From: Poseidonocella sp. HB161398 | Lineage (GTDB): Bacteria; Pseudomonadota; Alphaproteobacteria; Rhodobacterales; Rhodobacteraceae | DNA length: 64,000 nt | NCBI RefSeq assembly: GCF_005870025.1 | Contig: NZ_VATA01000018.1 | Location: 1 to 64,000 of the forward strand | Direction of reading: 5' to 3' | In this document: piece by piece, positions 57,649-64,000 of the stretch | Layout of the letters: each line of letters begins with the position of its first letter | Numbering within the stretch: position 1 is the stretch's first letter | Translations under genes and position numbers: made by a program | Notes under the pieces: model-generated | Databases searched by the model: none | What the model saw: only the letters and a program-made list of their open reading frames with translations | What the model was told of the DNA's origin: nothing

Positions 57649-59759
57649 GGGTCAGCCTCCGGCAGGAAGGACGCGGTGGTCGCGGCGATCGTCCTGAAAT
57701 GGGCAACCTGCGGGCTGTCCTCGAGCTCCGGATCATCCTCGAACATCTCGACCATCGCCCTGGCATTGGCATTCTCCCGCCTGAGCGCCGCGATCTGGTC
57801 CGGGTCGGTCCGGTCCACCAGCAGGTGGCTGCAGGCCGCGCTCCTGCCGCCCGCCGCACCGGCGGCGGTGGAAAAGCAGGACATGTGATGCGGGCAGGGT
57901 TCGGTCGCCAGATCCTTCAGGCAGAGCCCGTGCGGCATCACGTTGACCTGCCGCAGCCGCGAGTCGAGGATGTCTTCGGCCTCTTCCCTCGTGACATCGG
58001 CGCGGGTGACGACACCGGCCACGAGCCCGCCGATCACGCCCTCGTGGATGCCTTCCCTGACCTTTTCGCGCCGCTCCGCATTCGTCATCTGGTTGTAGAC
58101 CGAGTTTCCGGCGGTGCTGCGGCGGTTCATCAGCGCGGCGATCTGCGCGTCGGTCAGCCCGCCCTTGTGGAGATTGGTCTCCAGCCAGTGGCGGATATCA
58201 TGGCTGGTGAACTTGGCAGTCTTGCCGCTGCGCGGATCGATGATGCCATAGCGCTCGAACACCGAAGCGCGCCCGGGCTTTCCGCCGAGCCACTGCATGA
58301 TGTGCTCTTTGGTGAGCCGCTGCCAATCGTCGGTCTTTGTGGCACACGCGCCGATGAAGAACCGCGGCATGACGAACAGCGCATCCTCGACGTAGAGGAG
58401 GGGAGTTCCGTTCCGGTCGGAGAGGAGAACCGGCTTTTCCCGCGCATGCCTGGCCTCGAGCTCCGCGTCGAAAGGCGGCGGCGGAATGACATCGCCGGAG
58501 AGCTGGAACTCCAGCGCTTCCGCGACGAGAGACCGGATGGCTGGCGAATGGTGCTGTTGCCCGGATGCCACTCCCATCATATTGAAAAGTTTGAACTTAT
58601 CGCAGACACGGGCGTCCCTCATCCAGCCATTCACGGTCCTTGGCTTGCGCGTCCAGATCCGTCCCTCGCGGGATGCGCGTTGCTGCTTCCGCAGCGCATC
58701 GAATGTCTCCCAGTTCATGCCCAAGGCTGTAGCAGCCCTGGCGACATTCGGGTGACTTTCCAGTGCTCCCAGGACATCGACCCAGCCGTGGTTCCGGTTC
58801 CAGGCGGCGTCGGGATTGATCAGCCGGTGGTCGGGGTCCGATCCCCAGCGATGCAGGAGCTTCCGGGCAAAATACAGGATTGCCCTGCCGTCCCGGAGCA
58901 CCGTGCGCCAGTCGGGATCGCCGGCCAGCGGCCAGGCTTTCGCGATCGCGCGGCCGGGCCCGGTCAGGCGGAGGATGGTGGCAACGGCCTCCTCCACCAT
59001 GGGCGCAAGGGCAGGCGCCACGAGCTTCGGGGCGATCTTGCCGCCCTTTCCCGGATAGCCGCGGACATAGAGCTGGCCCTCGTCGCGGAACAGGCAGTCG
59101 GCGGGGAGCGTGGCCAGCTCGCCGACACGCCAGCCGCAGGCAAGGTTCAGCGCGATCGCCGACAGCAGCAGCCGGTCGTCATCGGGGATATCCTCGCGCG
59201 GCAGAAGCGCGAGCAGGTCCATCAGCACCGCATCCGGGATGAGTTTCGCGGAGCGGCCTACATCGGTGCCCCTGGTGCCATGGCGGGCGGCCGCCGTCTT
59301 CGGCGCCTTGTAGTCCACGGCAATGCCGTAAAGACGCCGAAGCTCGTCGGTCATCGTCGCGAGAGCTTTCAAGTAGCTGCGGGACTTGACCAGCAGATTC
59401 GCCTCGGCACGGTGGACATCGCCGGAGGTCAGGCTCGAAAGAGGTCGCGCGCCCAGAACGTCGCCGAGAGCCCGGGCAGCGAAAAGGTAGTTTCTGGCGC
59501 GCTCTGGGCCGATCCCTTTTTTCCGTCTCCGTTCCAGGATGATGACCTTCGCGGCATCCCGCATCTCCGGGTGGGCGATCTTGCCGAACTTCAGCGTCTC
59601 CTTGCGGGGCCGGGCAACCGTCCCTTTCCAGGAGCCCAGCTCCCATTCGTCATAGGCAAAGCCGGTGCCGTCCGGCAGCAGAAGTTCGAGGGCTCCGGCG
59701 TCAGGCCGCAGCGCGGGCTTGACCGCATTCAGCGCGCGGAGAAGGACCGGATCAACCAT
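57645..59759 (-). CDS. Large tyrosine recombinase (third of a trio)
   Basis: A 704-residue site-specific recombinase. Catalytic residues of the tyrosine recombinase core can be proposed: Arg in ACGWRVGELATLP, His-x-x-Arg in SHDIRHWL, and the nucleophile Tyr in STAGNSVYNQMT. The C-terminal end has a Cys/His cluster (GLCLKDL..CPHHMSCF..ACSHLL) resembling a zinc module. It starts inside the end of the preceding recombinase gene (8-bp overlap). Three such large recombinases in an overlapping operon with a small fourth gene define GInt (ginABCD) islands. Confidence 0.82.
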   Translation of the reverse strand: MVDPVLLRALNAVKPALRPDAGALELLLPDGTGFAYDEWELGSWKGTVARPRKETLKFGKIAHPEMRDAAKVIILERRRKKGIGPERARNYLFAARALGDVLGARPLSSLTSGDVHRAEANLLVKSRSYLKALATMTDELRRLYGIAVDYKAPKTAAARHGTRGTDVGRSAKLIPDAVLMDLLALLPREDIPDDDRLLLSAIALNLACGWRVGELATLPADCLFRDEGQLYVRGYPGKGGKIAPKLVAPALAPMVEEAVATILRLTGPGRAIAKAWPLAGDPDWRTVLRDGRAILYFARKLLHRWGSDPDHRLINPDAAWNRNHGWVDVLGALESHPNVARAATALGMNWETFDALRKQQRASREGRIWTRKPRTVNGWMRDARVCDKFKLFNMMGVASGQQHHSPAIRSLVAEALEFQLSGDVIPPPPFDAELEARHAREKPVLLSDRNGTPLLYVEDALFVMPRFFIGACATKTDDWQRLTKEHIMQWLGGKPGRASVFERYGIIDPRSGKTAKFTSHDIRHWLETNLHKGGLTDAQIAALMNRRSTAGNSVYNQMTNAERREKVREGIHEGVIGGLVAGVVTRADVTREEAEDILDSRLRQVNVMPHGLCLKDLATEPCPHHMSCFSTAAGAAGGRSAACSHLLVDRTDPDQIAALRRENANARAMVEMFEDDPELEDSPQVAHFRTIAATTASFLPEADP

Positions 59760-61356
59760 CTTCCATCCCCGCAGCTATCCCGGCCGCCCGGAGGCCTGCA
59801 TGGATGCGCGCGAAGTCGTCCTGGATGCGGGTGCGTTGGGCATTGCCTTCGGCCTGCCGCCAGCGCTCGTGCTCGCCGCGCAGGAAATCCTCCGCGGCAT
59901 CGACATCGGCATCGCGGAAGAACAGGAAATGCGCGCATCCGGCGAGACAGGCCGCGAAAGGGCTGTGGGGACAGGTTCCGGTCCTCCCGCATTGCCCGAT
60001 GATCGCGCGGTTCTCCAGGTCGGGCACGATGACGGGCTTGTCGATCTTCCCCGCGGGCCGGGGCACGACCTTGCCCTGGAAGCTGCTGGCCAGGTCGGAG
60101 AACACGCCGCCCAGGGCCCGGTCGGCGCGCTCGAGCGCGGGCGTCATGTCGTTTCCGACCGCGTCGATATAGGCCTCCACGGCATCGTCCGAGTAGTGTT
60201 CCAGGAATTCGCGGATGTCGGCCTTCGACCACCCCTTGCGGGCCAGCTGCGTGGCGACGGTGTGGCGCAGGCGGGTCGGCGTCACATGCAGCGGCTTTCC
60301 GGTCCGCGGGCTGATGATCCCGACCCGCTCAATCCAGTTCTGGAGGAGCACCGTGCATTCCCCGGCAGCCTTTGGTCCGGCCACGCGCGTCTGGTGCGTC
60401 AACGGCGTCACGAAGAACAGCCCGAGATGCGCCTGCGCCTCCCGGATGGCCGGGCGCTCCGCGAAGCGCATCAGGTCGTCGTAGAGATCGTCGGGAAGGT
60501 CGTAGGGCCGCGGCGCGCCGTTGCGCTGCGCCTTCGCGCCGGGCACGTAGACGACCGCGGGCAGTCCCGGGTCCTGCGGGCGGCGGAAGATGCGGTCGGC
60601 CGGCACGGCAAGCATCTGCGCTGGCCGCCGCCCGAGGGCCGTCAGCGCGCGCAGCAACACCCTTGAAAAATGCTCCGTGTCGGTTTCCGGCTGCGGCGGC
60701 GGCAGGAGGTTGCCGCGCAGGACCTCGAGTTCAGACGTGGTCAGCGCGCCGGACCCGGGGTCCCACGCGCGCACATCGGCCAACGCGGTCCTGCTCGACA
60801 GCCGATATTGCCGGAGCTGCTCCAGCTTTTCCGCAGTGCATCCGGGATGGCCCATGCCCTCAAGATCGGCGTAGAGCGACCTGAAATAACCGGCATATTC
60901 CGCGCTGACCGGTTGGAGTCCCAGCATCACGGCTGCCAGCTCGGCCGCGGTGAAATCGCCCAGCGAGGCGTGCCCGTCAAAGGCTGCCGGAGACATGTCC
61001 TGCAACGCGGCGAGCATGGTCCGCATCTTCGCCAACTCCCGTCGGTACCGGACCCGAAGGCGCTGGATCAGCACGGCCTTCAGTTCCGGCAGGAGCCATG
61101 CAGGCAGGTCGAAGGCGTTCCAGTCGATAGAAAAGACAGTTCCGCTTACCCTCGTCCGCCAGATCTCGCCGTCAATCCGGACATAGACCGGGTCCGCGAT
61201 GCGGTTGAGGTTCTGCACGTATTCGGCCCCGTCCGGCGAGAGCCACAGGTCGCGCCCGGCGTCATGGGCGAGCGCGACTTCTGCCCCGTCCTCGCGCCGG
61301 TACAGCCCCGTCTCCGGGTTGAACCGGAGGTCGTCGGTGATGACCCGGCGGGTCAA
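59752..61356 (-). CDS. Tyrosine recombinase (second of a trio)
   Basis: A 534-residue protein if it starts at the TTG at 61356, which overlaps the stop of the first recombinase (TTGA). No ATG or GTG is available before the conserved part (RVITDDLRFNPETGLYRREDG). Core residues: Arg in ALGRRPAQML, TRLRHTVATQLARKG for the second Arg and His, and HYSDDAVEAYIDAV with the Tyr. A Cys cluster CGRTGTCPHSPFAACLAGC near the end is similar to that of the third recombinase. The gene is part of the same overlapping operon. Confidence 0.78.
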   Translation of the reverse strand: MTRRVITDDLRFNPETGLYRREDGAEVALAHDAGRDLWLSPDGAEYVQNLNRIADPVYVRIDGEIWRTRVSGTVFSIDWNAFDLPAWLLPELKAVLIQRLRVRYRRELAKMRTMLAALQDMSPAAFDGHASLGDFTAAELAAVMLGLQPVSAEYAGYFRSLYADLEGMGHPGCTAEKLEQLRQYRLSSRTALADVRAWDPGSGALTTSELEVLRGNLLPPPQPETDTEHFSRVLLRALTALGRRPAQMLAVPADRIFRRPQDPGLPAVVYVPGAKAQRNGAPRPYDLPDDLYDDLMRFAERPAIREAQAHLGLFFVTPLTHQTRVAGPKAAGECTVLLQNWIERVGIISPRTGKPLHVTPTRLRHTVATQLARKGWSKADIREFLEHYSDDAVEAYIDAVGNDMTPALERADRALGGVFSDLASSFQGKVVPRPAGKIDKPVIVPDLENRAIIGQCGRTGTCPHSPFAACLAGCAHFLFFRDADVDAAEDFLRGEHERWRQAEGNAQRTRIQDDFARIHAGLRAAGIAAGMEDG

Positions 61357-62165
61357 TCGAGTGCGCTCCAGCTTGGCTTGCCGTCCGTCCCCTCGAGGGC
61401 GAGGGCGGCGCCGCGTGCCTTGTTCCGGCGGGCGGTCGCGGTATAGATGTCGAGACTGTCCGGGGAGGACCAGCCGCCCCAGTAGACGAGGCCGGCGCGC
61501 CTCTCCTCGCGCTTCAGCGGATCCTTGATGCCATCCATCAAAACGTAGGCCCGGTTGAAGAACGCGTGGCGCGCCGCGTGCCAGTGGAAATCCACGCCGG
61601 TTTCCGCTCGGATGAAGGCGGCCCGCCGCTGGGCGCTCTGCATGGACAGGGGCATGCCGTCGGTGGCGTTGAGGATGAGATAGGGGTGCGCGAACCGGGT
61701 CTTCTGGTAGCGGGCGCCGCTCTTCCGGCTGGCCCAGACCCATCGGTGGCTCGACTGGTAGAGGCTGAAGAGCTGCGGGAAGCGCGAATTCCTGAAGTAG
61801 CAGCCGAGGTCGCGACCGAGGGTCTTGACCTTCGGCGCCCTGGGTTCGCGGGGGTCGACCAGGTCGCCGCGGTCCTCGATGCGCACGATCTTCAGGTAAT
61901 CCTGCGTCCGGGACGGAAGGTCCCCGAGGCGCAGCGCCAGGATCTCGCCGATGCGCAACCCGTATTCGATCGCCATCCGCCGCATGAGATAGTCGCGGGC
62001 GGCAACGCGGCTGTCCGCCCCTCCGCTTGCCGCGGCATGGGCGAGGAATGTCTCGATCTCCCGGATTTCCGCGTCTTCCAGGTCTTCGGCGAATTTGACC
62101 TTCGCGACATCGAGCGGCTTGACTTGCCCCCAGATCCCGCCATGCGCCTCGAGGGCCCGCGTCAT
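61353..62165 (-). CDS. Tyrosine recombinase (first of a trio), translatable part
   Basis: From the only ordinary start in the frame (ATG 62165) a 270-residue protein with the catalytic domain results: Arg in YGLRIGEILALRLGD, His-x-x-Arg in WHAARHAFFN and Tyr in SPDSLDIYTATA, where a W precedes the active-site region. The frame stays open upstream to 62519 and encodes a believable core-binding domain, so the true protein should be about 400 residues (next feature). As it stands this product would lack the N-terminal DNA-binding part. Confidence 0.7.
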   Translation of the reverse strand: MTRALEAHGGIWGQVKPLDVAKVKFAEDLEDAEIREIETFLAHAAASGGADSRVAARDYLMRRMAIEYGLRIGEILALRLGDLPSRTQDYLKIVRIEDRGDLVDPREPRAPKVKTLGRDLGCYFRNSRFPQLFSLYQSSHRWVWASRKSGARYQKTRFAHPYLILNATDGMPLSMQSAQRRAAFIRAETGVDFHWHAARHAFFNRAYVLMDGIKDPLKREERRAGLVYWGGWSSPDSLDIYTATARRNKARGAALALEGTDGKPSWSALD

Positions 62166-62552
62166 GGCGCCGGCGTCGCCCGCATTGCCTTCGGTGACGG
62201 CCCATCCGGAAAAGCGCCGCGCGCCGCGGAGCGTGGCATTGAATGTCCCCGCGGCCGCAGGGGCAATCGCCGTCCTGCCGATGCCGGACCGGGCCTTCAG
62301 CCAGGCGGCGAAGGCCCGGCACTGCGCCAGGGTCGGCGGCTGGCCGCGGGCAAGCTGGAGGCACAGGTCCGGGGCGCTGGCGGCCGCCCATGACAGCAGG
62401 AACGCCGCCGACTCCAGCTCCTTCCTTGCGGTGTTGCCCTTGACGCTCGTCGAATGGAGGTGCGCCGCATAAAGGTTGCCGAGGACGCTCTGCTCACGGG
62501 TGTCGCGGGCCTGCCGGCGCTACTGATCTCCGGCCATGCAGTCCGCGCCCAT
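62166..62552 (-). pseudogene. Upstream part of the first recombinase, interrupted by a nonsense codon
   Basis: The frame of the first recombinase is open from 62519 down and encodes residues such as QSVLGNLYAAHLHSTS and ESAAFLLSWAAASAP, which look like an N-terminal core-binding domain. It contains no ATG, GTG or TTG. The in-frame ATG at 62552 (MGADCMAGDQ) is separated from it by a TAG at 62520-62522. With that codon read through, the protein would have 400 residues. Either the gene is a pseudogene or the base is wrong. Confidence 0.6.
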
Positions 62553-62732
62553 GGCGGGGAGGAGGCGCAACGCGCGTTGCTGCCTCTGGCCCGTGCGCAA
62601 GGCCCGGATGACCGGCAACCATGCGGACAAGACGAGCAAATTCAGCCAGTTGATGTTCTGCAGTTTGGAAAGGGCGGTGCCTTAGCCGCCGCGTGCAACG
62701 GCGCGCCCGGGCCGACGCCCGGCACATGAAAA

Positions 62733-62761
62733 ACCCCGCCAAACCGGAGGCTTGGCGGGGT
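62733..62761 (-). terminator. Terminator of the YbhL-type gene
   Basis: On the minus strand ACCCCGCCAA and TTGGCGGGGT form a 10-bp stem followed by TTTTT. It begins 30 bp after the stop of the gene at 62791-63549. Confidence 0.85.
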
Positions 62762-62790
62762 GTTGTCAGCTCGGGGCTGAGGTGCCTGCT

Positions 62791-63549
62791 TTACTCTCTG
62801 TTACCGAGAAATGACAGGAGGAACATGAAGAGGTTGATGAAGTCGAGATAGAGCGACAGCGCGCCCATGATCGCCGCCTTGCCCAGCCATTCCTGGTCGG
62901 CGTGCTGCGCATGCGCGATGTAGTCAGTCTTGATCCGCTGGGTGTCGTAGGCGGTCAGGCCCGCGAAGACCAGCACGCCGATCACGGAGATCGCGAAGGA
63001 CAGCGCCGAGGAGGCGATGAAGATGTTGACGATCGACGCCACCAGGATGCCGATCACGCCCATCATCAGGAACGTGCCGAAGCCCGACAGGTCCTTCTTG
63101 GTGGTGTAGCCGTAGAGGCTGAGACCGGCGAAGGCGATGGCGGTGATCAGGAAGGTCTGCGCGATCGACTCACCGGTGAAGACCAGGAAGATCGAGCTGA
63201 GCGACAGGCCCATCACCGCGGCATAGACGTAGAAGACCAGCTGCGCGGTCGCCGCCGACATGCGGTTGATCCCGGCGGAGAGGCCGAAGACGAAGGCGAG
63301 CGGGGCGAACATGATCACCCATTTCAGCGGGCTGGCATAAATCGCCTGGCCCAGGCCGGTCAGCGCCTGCTGGCCGGTCGCGGGATCGGTGGCAACCGCC
63401 AGGCCGGAAATGGCCCAGGCCGCCAGCGCGGTCAGCAGCATGCCCACGGACATCGTGCCGTAGACCTTGTTCATGTGGGCCTTCAGGCCCGTGTCAATTG
63501 CAGCCGTGCGGACCCCGGCGGTGCCGCGCATCGTCTGGTAGTCAGCCAT
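62791..63549 (-). CDS. Bax inhibitor-1/YccA (YbhL) family membrane protein
   Basis: A 252-residue protein with seven hydrophobic segments. The N-terminal soluble part ends with LKAHMNKVYGTMSVGMLLTALAAWAISGLAV, typical of the family, and the C-terminal KIDYIAHAQHADQEWLGKAAIMGALSLYLDFINLFMFLL region (here RIKTDYI) is the strongest landmark. The conserved Asp residues near the end (AYDTQRI and LYLDFI) are those proposed to gate calcium or pH-sensitive leak. The ATG at 63549 follows GGAGG. Its leader contains a hairpin at 63578-63598. Confidence 0.92.
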   Translation of the reverse strand: MADYQTMRGTAGVRTAAIDTGLKAHMNKVYGTMSVGMLLTALAAWAISGLAVATDPATGQQALTGLGQAIYASPLKWVIMFAPLAFVFGLSAGINRMSAATAQLVFYVYAAVMGLSLSSIFLVFTGESIAQTFLITAIAFAGLSLYGYTTKKDLSGFGTFLMMGVIGILVASIVNIFIASSALSFAISVIGVLVFAGLTAYDTQRIKTDYIAHAQHADQEWLGKAAIMGALSLYLDFINLFMFLLSFLGNRE

Positions 63550-63577
63550 AGGTTGCCTCCTCGCGTGAAACACTGGT

Positions 63578-63598
63578 GCGGTCCCGGAGCGGGACCGC
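63578..63598 (-). promoter_or_regulatory. Hairpin in the leader of the YbhL-type gene
   Basis: GCGGTCCCG and CGGGACCGC form a perfect 9-bp stem with a three-base loop, 29 bp ahead of the ATG at 63549. Position fits the ybhL leader motif known in alphaproteobacteria. The outer 8 bp of each arm equal the outer arms of the parS-like palindrome. Confidence 0.4.
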
Positions 63599-63665
63599 GG
63601 CTCAGCTACACATAAAGGCATCCGGGGGCCCGCTTTCAAGCAATTGCGGCGGGGGGGCACGGAAA

Positions 63666-63684
63666 TTTGCGAGAGCTTCGCAAA
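63666..63684 (-). terminator. Hairpin after the DUF1127 gene
   Basis: TTTGCGA at 63666-63672 and TCGCAAA at 63678-63684 around GAGCT. On the minus strand a short ATTTCC follows. It may end the DUF1127 transcript. Confidence 0.45.
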
Positions 63685-63720
63685 CTGCCGGTTCGATCCG
63701 TGAAACTGCCCGGATTCCGG

Positions 63721-63942
63721 TCATTTCCACCAATCTGGCACGTCCCAGAGCGGTCGGCGGCCCTCGTCGAAGGCCTCGTCGCGGCTGATCCCGACATCTT
63801 CCAGCAGATGTGCGTCGAGCTGCCGCAGATGGCGGCGCTGCCGCTGGAGGGCGAAAAAGTCGAGGATCCCGACGCGGGGAAGCCGGGGCAGGAAGCGCGC
63901 GGGCAGGGGACGCACTGCGCGGGAGAGGAATGAAACGGCCAT
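63721..63942 (-). CDS. DUF1127 domain-containing small protein
   Basis: A 73-residue Arg-rich protein. The C-terminal half LRQLDAHLLEDVGISRDEAFDEGRRPLW is the DUF1127 motif (D-RLL-DIG--R). Such proteins act in RNA and phosphate or carbon regulation in Agrobacterium and related bacteria. I choose the ATG at 63942 after AAAGGAAT; an earlier ATG at 63975 is possible. It is oriented like the YbhL gene but separated from it by 171 bp. Confidence 0.88.
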   Translation of the reverse strand: MAVSFLSRAVRPLPARFLPRLPRVGILDFFALQRQRRHLRQLDAHLLEDVGISRDEAFDEGRRPLWDVPDWWK

Positions 63943-64000
63943 GGGATATTCCTTTCGCTTCTGTGATGAAAGCACTGGATTGGATGATGTTGATTGATGT

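Noticed and set aside
1-64000. tRNA, rRNA or CRISPR array
   Set aside because: No cloverleaf-like segments, rRNA landmarks or regularly spaced repeats were seen; the only spaced direct repeats are the three iterons and the PHO units.

Overview
The window reads as GC-rich alphaproteobacterial DNA, most likely Rhodobacterales (Paracoccus/roseobacter group). The gene families point there: a smoEFGK/mtlK polyol cluster, an AraC-type PobR beside pobA, a SURF1 partner for a cyo-type quinol oxidase, FNR-type boxes, DUF1127 and YbhL proteins. A replication and partition module (repA, an HTH replication accessory gene, parA, parB, an iteron-bearing intergenic region and two identical 28-bp palindromes that look like parS) sits at 24.9-30.1 kb. 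The DNA is therefore probably part of a plasmid or chromid, not the main chromosome.

Layout. 0-6.2 kb: the 3' end of a hydantoinase B gene, then a PotFHI/PotDBC-like ABC transporter, a class V PLP enzyme and a flavin monooxygenase (substrate unknown). 6.2-11.1 kb, minus strand: cyoABCD plus SURF1, a quinol oxidase operon. 11.6-22.8 kb: one long plus-strand operon with an SDR, a crotonase, a TRAP transporter (dctPQM), a MarR regulator, a feruloyl/coumaroyl-CoA synthetase-like ligase, an amidohydrolase, a secreted tannase/feruloyl esterase and an acyl-CoA dehydrogenase. It is followed by pobR and pobA. Together these can be read as a route from hydroxycinnamate esters to 4-hydroxybenzoate and protocatechuate through beta-keto cleavage. 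24.9-30.1 kb: replicon backbone. 30.1-36.4 kb, minus strand: cydDC-cydABX with a perfect FNR-type box before cydA and an easily missed 43-residue cydX. 36.6-45.7 kb: SorC-type regulator, smoEFGK, mtlK, a HAD hydrolase and an FGGY kinase for polyol use. 46-50.1 kb: IclR regulator, PLP aminotransferase, Lrp regulator, and an ornithine/lysine decarboxylase with a long leader. 50.2-50.9 kb: a Phd/VapC-type toxin-antitoxin pair with a palindromic operator. 51-55.8 kb: divergent phoX and a membrane PQQ dehydrogenase with PHO boxes between them. 55.9-57.3 kb: a stand-alone Lrp ligand domain and a UDP-glucuronate epimerase. 57.3-62.6 kb, minus strand: an IS3 remnant and a four-gene overlapping operon of three tyrosine recombinases plus a small Cys protein (GInt-like), apparently decayed at both ends. 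62.8-63.9 kb: YbhL/Bax-inhibitor protein and a DUF1127 protein.

Cross-cutting observations. All three solute-binding-protein genes are followed by a 12-13 bp perfect hairpin before or just inside the next permease gene. Two alternative quinol oxidases (cyo and cyd) flank the catabolic and replication regions of one replicon. A third near-match to the presumed parS lies 26 kb away between phoX and the PQQ dehydrogenase gene. I saw no tRNA, rRNA or CRISPR array. All calls come from reading the sequence and recalling protein families; no database search was run.
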